Below are positions 1 to 6,373 of a stretch of DNA of 6,480 bases, piece after piece (within the stretch, counting starts at the first letter, position 1; the number at the start of each line of letters is the position of its first letter). This DNA comes from Deltaproteobacteria bacterium (GTDB taxonomy: Bacteria > Myxococcota_A > UBA9160 > PR03): contig JAGSPS010000316.1 in assembly GCA_018262315.1 (NCBI GenBank), positions 1 through 6,480 of the forward strand, written 5' to 3'. The notes beneath the pieces were generated by a model. The model worked only from the letters and a program-made list of their open reading frames with translations, was not told where the DNA came from and ran no database searches. The position numbers were made by a program, and so were the translations under genes.

Positions 1-1271
1 TCGAGATTCAGCCGCACCACCGGCTCGGTGTTCGAGGCGCGCACGTTGAACCACCAGTCCGGGTAGCGGACCAGCAGCCCGTCGAGCTTCGAGATCTCCG
101 CCTTGCCGGCGTGATCGGCTTCGAGAGCCGCGAGCAGCCCGGGCGTGTCGGCGACGCGCCGATTGATCTCGCCGCTAGCGGCATAGCGTTGCAGCGGTCG
201 CACCAGCTCGGAGAGCGGCTTTCCCGTTTCGGCGAGCACGTCGAGCAGCGCGACGAACGCGGCCGTGCCGTCGTCGTGCACGAGCGTGGGGCTGAAGCGG
301 AAGTAGAAGTGGCCGGACAGCTCACCGGCGAAGACGGCGCCGCTCTCGCGCATCTGCGCCTTGATGAACGCGTGTCCGACGCGACACATCTCGGGCGTAC
401 CACCCGCCTCGACGATCGCCTCGGCGGTCGCGCGGCTCGACCGCAGATCGTAGAGGATGAGACCGCTGCCGCCGTGGCGGCGGAGCTGCGAAGCGGCGAG
501 CAGGCCGGTGATCAGGTCGGCGCTGATCGGCTCGCCGGTATCGTCGACGAACATCGCGCGGTCGCCGTCGCCGTCGAAGGCGACGCCGAGTTGCGCGCCA
601 CTGCGCTTCACGGCGGCGATCAGGTCGTCCAGGTTCTCGCGCTTCAGCGGGTCGGCTTCGTGATTCGGGAAGGTGCCGTCGGGCTCGAAGTAGAGGCGTT
701 CGACTTCGAGCGGCAGCTCGGGCAACAACCGCTCGAGCCCCACCGAAGACATGCCGTTGCCGCAGTCGATTGCGACCCGAAGCCTCGGACAGCGGCCACC
801 TGCCGAGAGTACGTGGCGCACGTAGCCGTCGCGCACGTCGGCGCTGCGCACGGAACCGCGCTGCGTTCGCGCAAGTCCATGCGCGGCAGACGCGAGCCGC
901 TCGATCTCCTGCAAGCCCGAGTCGCCACCCACCGGAATGGCGTGCTCGCGGCAGATCTTGAGCCCGTTGTATTGCCCGGGATTGTGGGACGCGGTGATCA
1001 TCACGCCGCCCGCGAGGGCCAGCTCTTCGACGGCGAAGTAGAGCATCGGCGTCGAGACCAGACCGAGATCGACGACCGAGACGCCTTCGTCGTTGATGCC
1101 GCGCAGCAGGGCATCGGCGAGTTCGGGCGAGCTGCGACGGGCGTCGCGACCCACTGCCAGCTCGGTGGCTGCCAACCAGCGCGCCACCGCCCGCCCGATC
1201 CGGTAGACGTCGTCGGCGCCCAGCTCGTCGGGGACCACTCCCCGAACGTCATAAGCCTTGAAGATCGACAT
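1..1271 (-). CDS. Phosphomannomutase/phosphoglucomutase, C-terminus cut by window edge
   Basis: Alpha-D-phosphohexomutase that should interconvert hexose 6-phosphates and 1-phosphates (mannose and/or glucose), feeding GDP-mannose, exopolysaccharide and LPS precursor synthesis in the cytoplasm. It was read directly on the minus strand; the frame stays open through the left edge. The N-terminus MSIFKAYDVRG is the usual family start, which supports ATG at 1271 although no clear Shine-Dalgarno is seen. The four active-site loops appear in order: ITASHNP with phosphoserine Ser95, the metal-binding DGDGDR at residues 233-238, the sugar-binding GELSGH at 316-321, and the phosphate-binding RASNTEP at 411-417. 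The 423 complete residues visible compare with about 450-460 for the family, so only the last ~30 are missing and the enzyme looks intact. The GELSGH loop and overall order match the bifunctional AlgC/ManB type, but substrate preference cannot be settled from sequence. It is transcribed away from tatA across a 110-bp spacer. Confidence 0.93.
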   Translation of the reverse strand, partial: MSIFKAYDVRGVVPDELGADDVYRIGRAVARWLAATELAVGRDARRSSPELADALLRGINDEGVSVVDLGLVSTPMLYFAVEELALAGGVMITASHNPGQYNGLKICREHAIPVGGDSGLQEIERLASAAHGLARTQRGSVRSADVRDGYVRHVLSAGGRCPRLRVAIDCGNGMSSVGLERLLPELPLEVERLYFEPDGTFPNHEADPLKRENLDDLIAAVKRSGAQLGVAFDGDGDRAMFVDDTGEPISADLITGLLAASQLRRHGGSGLILYDLRSSRATAEAIVEAGGTPEMCRVGHAFIKAQMRESGAVFAGELSGHFYFRFSPTLVHDDGTAAFVALLDVLAETGKPLSELVRPLQRYAASGEINRRVADTPGLLAALEADHAGKAEISKLDGLLVRYPDWWFNVRASNTEPVVRLNL

Positions 1272-1381
1272 GGCGGCGCAGTCTAGCCACGACGCCCGGA
1301 CCCGCAGTCGCGGCTGGTTGACCCCGGCAGGTGCGAGGGGCACCCTTTCGTGGGCGTTTCGCTCAATGGGGAGAGACCACA

Positions 1382-1585
1382 GTGTTCGGCCTCGGAGCTA
1401 CTGAACTCTTCATCATCCTGGCCATCGTGGTCGTGCTCTTCGGCGCGCGGCGACTTCCCGAGATCGGTTCCGGCCTCGGCAAGGCGATCAAGAACTTCAA
1501 GACCGGCATCTCGGGCAAGGACGAGATCGACGTGACGCCGAGCAAGCCCGATGAAGTCTCGGATCGCGGCGGCCCCCAGACCTAG
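1382..1585 (+). CDS. tatA: Sec-independent protein translocase subunit TatA/TatE
   Basis: A 67-residue inner-membrane component of the twin-arginine translocase, which forms the pore-like assembly that moves folded proteins across the membrane. The sequence shows the canonical order: a short N-terminal FGLGATEL, a transmembrane helix at about residues 8-20, a hinge GARRLPEIG (residues 21-29) with the family Phe-Gly at 20-21, an amphipathic helix GSGLGKAIKNFK (29-40), and a short charged tail. The start is GTG at 1382, because TatA proteins begin immediately before FGLG; a GGGGAGAG Shine-Dalgarno lies at about 1368-1375. An in-frame GTG at 1331 would add 17 residues unlike any TatA N-terminus and is rejected. 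At 67 residues it is near the short end of the family. No tatB or tatC is adjacent, so the rest of the system must lie elsewhere. It faces the 1593-2746 gene tail to tail with 7 bp between the stops. Confidence 0.93.
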   Translation: MFGLGATELFIILAIVVVLFGARRLPEIGSGLGKAIKNFKTGISGKDEIDVTPSKPDEVSDRGGPQT

Positions 1586-1597
1586 TCTGCAGCTAGG
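1577..1597. repeat. Overlapping short inverted repeats across convergent stop codons
   Basis: Two small perfect inverted repeats overlap here. CAGAC-CTA-GTCTG (1577-1589) spans the tatA stop. CCTAG-N7-CTAGG (1581-1597) carries the tatA TAG in its left arm and the minus-strand TAG of the facing gene in its right arm. The position between convergent genes suits a bidirectional transcription end. The stems are only 5 bp and no T-run follows on either strand, so a functional terminator is uncertain. Confidence 0.3.
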
Positions 1598-2746
1598 GCG
1601 TCGGCGCTGCGGAGGCCGGAACGCGTGCGGGCCGCGTCTCCACCGTGAAGCGAGCAGCTTCGCGCGCAGTCGTCGCGAAGACGGCGTCGACGGGGATGCT
1701 TGCTCCCGGTGCGAGCATCTTCGCCGCCAGCTCTGACGCCGCTGCATCCGCCTCTTCTCGCAAGCGCACGGGATCTTCTTCGCGCAGCCGCTGCGCCGAC
1801 AGGGCCGCGTACGGGGTCGCGTCCGCGGCGTCGATCGGTGCGCCCGTGCGATCCAGCAGCGACACAGTGATTGTCGCGGCTAGCGCGCGCGGTTCGTCAC
1901 TCGGATTGCGCAGCTCGCCGGATACGACCCAGATCGGACCGGCCACCGCGTTCTCGATCTGCCGCGCGCGCACGGAACTCAACTCGAGAGCGCCGAGCGA
2001 CACGACGCCCCGTTGCGGCGCTGCCGCCGGCGCCGCGGGCACGATGCTCGTCCAGGTCGCAAGCGCGACGAGAACCGCGACCGCAGACCACGCGCCGCCG
2101 CGCACCGCGGCAGAGAACTCGAAGTCTGCGACGACCGCGCGCGCTTCGGCGACGCGCTTCGCGGCAGCACCTTCCCGGACCGGCTCGCTCGGAACCTGCA
2201 CGGGCGGCTTCGCCGCCGCGCGTTCGATCGGTTGCGGCGTCGGCACCGCGGGCGACGCCGGCGGCGAAGGATGCGGGAGCGGCGAAGCGAGCGCGGGGCT
2301 CGAGAGCAGGTCCCAACTCTCCGGGTCGCCGAGTTCGGCGAAGGAACTCTCGTCCGGGTCCGGGTTCGGAAGCGCAGGCGCTTCGCCGTTTGGCAGATCG
2401 AGCGACGCTCCGGTGTCGCCGAGCTGCATCTCGTCTTCGAAGCGCCAGTCACTCTCTTCCTCGAAGTCGCCGGCAGCGAGCTCCGCGGCAACCGAAGCGC
2501 GCGGGTCGAGAACCGACTTCACGGTGCGACCGTTCGGATCCTCCTCGAGATCCCAGGAGGGCGCGGGCGCCGGCATGCGCGCCTGCGTCACGGCTGCCTC
2601 AGCGAGCTGATGGACGACCTCCGCCGAGGGTGCGCCGCCCGGGTTCACGAAGAACGCGGCGAACAGCGGACGCGTGCGCCACCCGCCGGCAGTCGCTTCT
2701 CGTCCAGGCGGAAGCGCGTCTCGCAGCGCTCGCAGGTGAGGATCAA
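1593..2746 (-). pseudogene. Zinc-ribbon (MJ0042-type), single-pass membrane protein with DUF3426-like C-domain; frame broken in the ribbon
   Basis: The main body is read in one open frame down to TAG at 1593-1595. It has an Asp/Glu- and Pro-rich low-complexity segment (about 2570-2100), one strong transmembrane helix (about 2096-2040, AWSAVAVLVALATW), and an extracytoplasmic C-terminal domain whose VVSGELRNPSDEPRA and SLLDRTG motifs resemble DUF3426/FxLYD-like beta domains. Immediately upstream, another frame starts at TTG 2746 after a GAGG Shine-Dalgarno and encodes LILTCERCETRFRLDEKRL through VRCS, the classic MJ0042 zinc ribbon. It hits TGA at 2645-2647. The two frames meet at about 2650-2662, where a second CxxC (of the form CSRCKHAFFV) would be expected but only CS and then FFVNPGG survive. 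A loss of about 10 bases would explain this. Restored, the protein would have about 387 residues. The product may be truncated (possible restarts GTG 2648 or ATG 2576), or the break may be a sequencing error. The function of such proteins is unknown. Confidence 0.75.
2645..2746 (-). other. Out-of-frame N-terminal zinc-ribbon fragment of the broken gene
   Basis: Starting at TTG 2746, with GAGG about 5 bases upstream, this frame gives 33 residues before TGA. Cys5 and Cys8 form the first CxxC. The following RFRLDEKRLPAGG and VRC (Cys28) match the MJ0042 zinc-ribbon pattern, in which a second CxxC then completes the metal site. Here the fourth cysteine is absent because the frame breaks straight after Cys28-Ser29. 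A peptide this short with three of four ligands is unlikely to fold alone, so it is annotated as the detached 5' part of the 1593-2746 gene. Confidence 0.7.
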
Positions 2747-2939
2747 TGACGCCTCGATGCGGTCCCTCGGCCCGTCGGACGAGGACGCGTTTGCTATAGG
2801 TGGCCTGGCTGTTCGCGCCGGGTTTGCGTCGCTTCTGCTCGGGCTGGCATCTGCCCAGGTTGGTTTCGGACGTGCTGGAGCGGGTCTTTAGCCGCAGTCT
2901 CTCCTGGTCCCGCAACGCGGGCCGCATCCCTGGAATCGA
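2747..2939. other. Divergent intergenic spacer, no gene recognised
   Basis: This 193-bp region separates the broken zinc-ribbon gene (minus) from the ATPase operon (plus), so it must carry any promoters for both. The only AT-rich patch is around 2790-2799 and holds a TATA-like core. On the minus strand, TATAGC (2798-2793) would give a leader of about 40 bases to TTG 2746, but no convincing -35 lies upstream. No clear promoter for the plus operon was found. Short open frames are present but have no Shine-Dalgarno or recognisable motif. Confidence 0.5.
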
Positions 2940-3914
2940 GTGCCCCTGATCCCGCTCCTCGATCGCCGGCTCATCGTCGTCACCGGCAAGGGGGGCACCG
3001 GCAAGACGACCGTCGCGGCGGCGCTCGCGCTCGCTGCCGCCACGGCGGGCCGCCGCGTGTTGGTCGCCGAGGTCGGACTCGACGAGCACGTACCCGCCCT
3101 GCTGGCGCCCGGCGCGAACCCCGTCGGCTACGAAGGTCGTGACCTGCGCAAGCATCTGCGCGCGATGCGCATCGACCCCTACGAGGCGCTCGCCGAGTAC
3201 CTGGGACTCCAGATCGGGCTGCGCGGGTTGGCGCGACGCGTGTTGGGCAACCGCGCCTTTCGCCAGTTGATGGACGCCTCGCCAGGTTGGCGCGAGCTGA
3301 TCACGCTCGGGAAGATCTGGCATCTCGAGCAGATGAAGGAAGCGGACGGGAAGCCGCGCTTCGACCTGATCGTGGTCGACGCGCCGGCCACCGGACACGG
3401 CCTCACCTTCCTGGATGTGCCGCGCGTGGTGGGATCGGCGGTGCGGGCGGGTCCGCTGCGTCGTCACGCCGGCTGGGTCGAGGAGATGATCCGCGACCCC
3501 CAACGCACGGTGCTGTTGCCCGTGGCGCTCGCGGAAGAGTTGCCGGTGCGCGAGACGGCGGAGTTGGTCGAGCGGTTGCGCGATCAGGTCGGCGTTGCCG
3601 TCGACCGCGTGGTGGTGAATGCGGTGACCGCCGCGCCCTTTCCACCCGGTCTCGATGATCTCGACGCGCGGCTCGCGGCCCTGCCCGGCGATCTCGTGCT
3701 ACCCGGCACGCCGTCGCCGGCAACGCTGGCCGCGTGCGCAGCGCATCTGCGCGCACGTCACGAGTTGAACGCGCGCTGGATGCGCGTGCTCGCCGACACG
3801 ACGAAGCTGGGACTCGTCGCGCTGCCGCGCATCGCGCGTGGCGTGCGCGGTCCCGATGAGCTGGCCCTGCTCGCGGACGCGCTCGTCGCACCGCCGCGGG
3901 AGCCGTCGGCGTGA
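2940..3914 (+). CDS. ArsA/Get3-family ATPase, subunit with signature lysine but no switch I Asp
   Basis: A 324-residue SIMIBI-class P-loop ATPase of the ArsA/Get3 family (cytoplasmic, dimeric). The deviant Walker A motif GKGGTGKTT is at residues 16-24, with signature Lys17 and P-loop Lys22. Switch II, DAPATGHGLTFLDVP, starts at residue 147. The central helical region (about 80-190) corresponds to the client- or effector-binding subdomain. The switch I motif DPAxxLxD is missing: the aligned stretch reads VLVAEVGLDEH, with Glu44 where the catalytic Asp of Get3 sits. There is a single cysteine (Cys266) and therefore no metalloid triad or zinc CxxC. GTG 2940 is chosen because a frame stop lies at 2889-2891, GGA sits about 5 bases upstream, and LLDRRLIVVTGKGG is a typical N-terminus. 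It is the first gene of the operon, and its TGA overlaps the next start (GTGA). It most resembles one half of two-gene Get3-like pairs such as mycobacterial Rv3679/Rv3680. The substrate is unknown. Confidence 0.88.
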   Translation: MPLIPLLDRRLIVVTGKGGTGKTTVAAALALAAATAGRRVLVAEVGLDEHVPALLAPGANPVGYEGRDLRKHLRAMRIDPYEALAEYLGLQIGLRGLARRVLGNRAFRQLMDASPGWRELITLGKIWHLEQMKEADGKPRFDLIVVDAPATGHGLTFLDVPRVVGSAVRAGPLRRHAGWVEEMIRDPQRTVLLPVALAEELPVRETAELVERLRDQVGVAVDRVVVNAVTAAPFPPGLDDLDARLAALPGDLVLPGTPSPATLAACAAHLRARHELNARWMRVLADTTKLGLVALPRIARGVRGPDELALLADALVAPPREPSA

Positions 3915-5125
3915 GCGCGCCGCTGGATCCCGCCGCGCTGGTGCGCGATCGCCACATCATCGTGTGCGTCGGCACGGGCGGTGTCGGCAAGACCACGCTC
4001 GCCGCCAGCTTCGCCCTCGCGGGCGCGCGCCTCGGGCGCCGCACCGCCGTGCTGACGATCGACCCGGCGCGCCGCCTCGCCGACGCGCTCGGCATCGCCG
4101 AACTCGGCAACCAGCCGACCGATCTCCCGCGCGAGCGCCTCACCGCGCTGGGTGTGCCGCCCGAGGGGCGCCTCGCCGCGCTGATGCTCGACATGAAACG
4201 CACCTTCGACGAGTTGGTCGCGCGCTTCGCCGACTCCGAGGAAGCACGCCAGCACATCCTCGGCAACCGCATCTATCAACACATCTCCGATGCGCTCGCG
4301 GGCAGTGCCGAGTACTCGGCGATGGAAAAAGTCTTCGAGCTGTCGGAGCGCCGCGACTTCGACCTGATCGTCGTCGACACGCCCCCCTCGCAGCACGCGC
4401 TCGACTTCCTCGAAGCGCCGCGACGACTCGTCGAGTTCCTCGACAGCCGGCTCGTGCAACTGCTGCTGCACCCGGCCCTTGCCGCGGGACGTTTCGGCGT
4501 ACGGCTCTTCCAGCGCGGCAGCGAGCGCGTGCTGCATCTGATCGAACGCGTTTCGGGCGTCTCGTTCCTGGAAGACATCTCCGAATTCCTGCTCGCTTTC
4601 GAGGGGATGTCCGAGGGGTTCCGGGAGCGCGCGCGCGAGGTGCAGGCCCGGCTCGTCGGACCCGACGCGGCGTTCGTGCTGGCGGCATCGCCGGCGAAAC
4701 AAGCGACGCGCCATGCGCTGGAAATGCTCGCGCGGCTCAGCGCCGCGGAGGTGCCGCTGGCGGGCGTGGTGGTGAACCGCGTGCACACCTGGCCGGGCGG
4801 TGGACCGACACCGGACCGCGTCCCGACCGCAGATCGCGAGGACGAGGCGCGCCGCGCTCTCGCCGCTGCATTCGCGCATACCGAGGGATCGGGGTTCCCC
4901 GCCGACGAAGCCGCGCGCGCGGCGTTGGCCGTGGCGGATGGCTACGCTGCGTTGGTGCGTGCGGACGCGGAGTCGACGGCGGAACTCACGGGACGGGTCG
5001 CGAAGGCGGGCGGTTTCGTGCGGCGTGTACCCGAGCTGTCGGGCGACGTGCACGACCTCGAGGGTCTCGCGCGCGTAGCCGAGTGGGTTTTCCGGACCGG
5101 ACCCGAGAACGGAGAGGACGCATGA
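3911..5125 (+). CDS. ArsA/Get3-family ATPase, partner subunit lacking the signature lysine
   Basis: A 404-residue partner of the preceding ATPase. Walker A reads GTGGVGKTT at residues 21-29: P-loop Lys27 is kept, but the signature lysine that reaches the opposite nucleotide in ArsA/Get3/MinD dimers is Thr22. Switch I is complete (TIDPARRLADALG, Asp51), and switch II reads DTPPSQHALDFLEAP (from residue 156). A leucine-rich helical region (about 175-245, including LVQLLLHPAL and ISEFLLAFEGM) is the likely client- or lipid-facing subdomain. VVVNRVHTWPGG (286-297) matches the adenine-binding loop region of the fold. The only cysteine is Cys19, so arsenite sensing is unlikely. The GTG start at 3911 overlaps the upstream TGA by 4 bases, indicating translational coupling and balanced production of the two subunits. 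Actinobacterial homologues, as recalled, also carry a GSGG/GTGG Walker A here, so this is probably a family trait rather than decay. The role is inferred, not proven. Confidence 0.88.
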   Translation: MSAPLDPAALVRDRHIIVCVGTGGVGKTTLAASFALAGARLGRRTAVLTIDPARRLADALGIAELGNQPTDLPRERLTALGVPPEGRLAALMLDMKRTFDELVARFADSEEARQHILGNRIYQHISDALAGSAEYSAMEKVFELSERRDFDLIVVDTPPSQHALDFLEAPRRLVEFLDSRLVQLLLHPALAAGRFGVRLFQRGSERVLHLIERVSGVSFLEDISEFLLAFEGMSEGFRERAREVQARLVGPDAAFVLAASPAKQATRHALEMLARLSAAEVPLAGVVVNRVHTWPGGGPTPDRVPTADREDEARRALAAAFAHTEGSGFPADEAARAALAVADGYAALVRADAESTAELTGRVAKAGGFVRRVPELSGDVHDLEGLARVAEWVFRTGPENGEDA

Positions 5126-5697
5126 TGGAGCGAGACGACGCGCGCGGCGCCAGGATCGCGCCGCCGCCGCGCAGCGCGGAGGAGGCGCTGGCGTGCGCGC
5201 GCCAACACGGCCTCGCCGCACTTGCCGAGAGCGTGCTGGCGCTGCGCGCACTCCTGGACGCGGCGTCACTCGCGGCGACGGGTGCGCCCTCCGATGCGCA
5301 CGCGTCCGTTTCGGGCGCGAGTGCGTGGCTCGACCAGATCGCCGAGCAGATGCAGGCTGGTGCGGAACATCGCGGAGCACCGTGGCTCGACGCGGTCGCG
5401 CGCGCCCTCGATGCGGAAATCGAGCGCTGGGAGACGCGCGGGGGGGACGACCCCGAGGCACGTGCGGTGCTGCGTGCCTTTCTCGGCGTGCGCGAGATCC
5501 TCTGGGAGTTCGGACTCCGCCCGGACCGGAGCGAACGAACCGAGCCCGAGCCGCGCGAGCCTTCCCGACACGCGGGCGCGCCCCCTGCCGCAACCAGCTA
5601 CGACGAGGCGCCCAGTGACTCGCTGCGCGCACGCGCGCAGCGGCCGCCGCGTCGCGCGCCGCCCGCACGGGTCGAGCGCGTCCCCGTGAAGGGCTGA
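5122..5697 (+). CDS. Helical protein of unknown function in the ATPase operon
   Basis: 191 residues; no family recognised with confidence. The start at ATG 5122 overlaps the upstream stop (ATGA) and follows GGAGAGG at 5111-5117; a second ATG at 5125 is equally well placed. An N-terminal alanine-rich helical stretch (residues 18-53) is followed by a helical segment at 85-104 (APWLDAVARALDAEIERW). The most conserved-looking core is LRAFLGVREILWEFGLRP (117-134). The rest is a disordered Arg/Pro-rich, basic tail ending in ARVERVPVKG (182-191). No signal peptide, membrane helix or cysteine pair is seen (one Cys, at 26). Being coupled to both ATPases, it is a candidate accessory factor, adaptor or client-loading protein. 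Its size, helicity and the nearby phaR also allow a phasin-like or granule-associated role. Both are guesses from context. Codon use matches the neighbours, so it looks like a real gene. Confidence 0.8.
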   Translation: MMERDDARGARIAPPPRSAEEALACARQHGLAALAESVLALRALLDAASLAATGAPSDAHASVSGASAWLDQIAEQMQAGAEHRGAPWLDAVARALDAEIERWETRGGDDPEARAVLRAFLGVREILWEFGLRPDRSERTEPEPREPSRHAGAPPAATSYDEAPSDSLRARAQRPPRRAPPARVERVPVKG

Positions 5698-5718
5698 CCG
5701 TCCACGCCCGTTTCGTTA

Positions 5719-5743
5719 GATTGCGCGCCCCCTTCTCGCAATC
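5719..5743. promoter_or_regulatory. Perfect 7-bp inverted repeat before phaR, candidate operator or RBS-proximal hairpin
   Basis: GATTGCG (5719-5725) and CGCAATC (5737-5743) are exact reverse complements separated by 11 bases, in the 55-bp gap before phaR. The right arm ends directly at the GAGGA Shine-Dalgarno (5744-5748). PhaR-type regulators are known to repress their own and phasin promoters by binding TGC/GCA-containing sites, so this is a plausible autoregulatory operator. As RNA it could instead form a hairpin touching the ribosome binding site. A weak promoter-like pair, CTGACC (5694-5699) and TTAGAT (5716-5721) with a 16-base spacer, overlaps the left arm. Confidence 0.35.
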
Positions 5744-5752
5744 GAGGAACAC

Positions 5753-6373
5753 GTGTCCGTGGAACCGTCTCCCCATTCGCAGCCCGACGTGGTCCTGATC
5801 AAGCGTTACGCGAACCGCAAGCTCTACAACACCGCCACGAGCCGCTATATCACGCTGAAGGGCATCGCGGAGCTGATCGAAGCGGGCGACGAAGTGCGCG
5901 TGATCGACAACGAGACCGGCGAGGACATCACCTCCGTCACGCTGTCGCAGATTCTGGTCGACACCGAGCGAACCAACCGGCGCGTTCCGGGAACCGTTCT
6001 CTCGGATCTGATCCAACGCAGCGGCGACGTGCTGTACAGCGCGCTCAAGCGACGCGTCGGAGACGCGTCGGAGGGCTTCGAAGAGCTGCAGCGCAACATG
6101 AAGAAGTTGCTGTCACCGCGCGAACTCGCCGCGAGCCGACGCCCGGACTGGATTGCGCTCGCGACGCCCGATCTCGACCGCCTCGTGCAGCGCGCGCTCG
6201 AGCGTGTATTGCGCGCCCTCGACCTGCCGCGTCGCTCGGATCTCGAGGCGCTCGAACGGCGCCTCGACCGCGTGCTCGACGAGCTCGGCGCGCGCCCGCA
6301 CGAGAACGCGAAGTCCCCAGCCGAAAAACGAGCGGCCCCGGAAGACTCCCCGTTCGAATCGGGCGAGCACTAG
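5753..6373 (+). CDS. phaR: Polyhydroxyalkanoate synthesis regulator, PhaR family
   Basis: A 206-residue PHA/PHB accumulation regulator: in known members it binds DNA and repressively controls phasin genes, and it also binds PHA granules, releasing DNA when polymer appears. The N-terminal DNA-binding domain is unmistakable at residues 15-73: LIKRYANRKLYNTATSRYIT, then GIAELIEAGDEVRVIDNETG, then EDIT and LSQILVD. Residues 80-125 (VLSDLIQRSGDVLYSALKRR) correspond to the accumulation-regulator region. Residues 137-179 form a predicted amphipathic or coiled helix containing LPRRSDLEALERRLDRVLDEL, which resembles the C-terminal segment of phasin-type granule proteins. A charged disordered tail ends the protein. 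GTG 5753 is preferred for its GAGGA 5 bases upstream; the in-frame GTG at 5759 would also leave the domain intact. It follows the ATPase operon by 55 bp and may be co-transcribed or have its own promoter. No PHA synthase is visible in the window. Confidence 0.9.
   Translation: MSVEPSPHSQPDVVLIKRYANRKLYNTATSRYITLKGIAELIEAGDEVRVIDNETGEDITSVTLSQILVDTERTNRRVPGTVLSDLIQRSGDVLYSALKRRVGDASEGFEELQRNMKKLLSPRELAASRRPDWIALATPDLDRLVQRALERVLRALDLPRRSDLEALERRLDRVLDELGARPHENAKSPAEKRAAPEDSPFESGEH

Noticed and set aside
111..1286. 391-codon plus-strand open frame
   Set aside because: It is antisense to the phosphohexomutase, whose four active-site loops are all intact on the minus strand; the plus-strand product has no recognisable motif.
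1318..1346. Sigma-70-like promoter for tatA: TTGACC at 1318-1323
   Set aside because: The -35 match is good, but at a 17-base spacing the -10 position reads CACCCT, a poor match. A small GGTGC/GCACC dyad (1330-1344) overlaps it. Not enough to call a promoter.
2758..2891. 44-residue hydrophobic peptide from an ATG near 2758, signal-peptide-like
   Set aside because: It is the tail of a long shadow frame antisense to the zinc-ribbon gene, with no ribosome binding site and no mature domain.
2800..2949. 49-codon plus-strand frame from GTG 2800 running into the ATPase start, including LERVFSRSLSW
   Set aside because: There is no Shine-Dalgarno or known motif, and the length is within chance for GC-rich DNA. 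It could be a leader peptide, but nothing supports this.
2746..3503. Extension of the DUF3426-like frame upstream to an ATG at 3503
   Set aside because: This part is antisense to the first ATPase and skips the zinc ribbon. The real start of the gene is the TTG at 2746 in another frame.
3758..6016. 752-codon open frame on the minus strand across the ATPase operon
   Set aside because: It is antisense to two ATPases with intact motifs, is Arg/Ala-rich without any recognisable domain, and is a typical GC-rich shadow of the sense codons.
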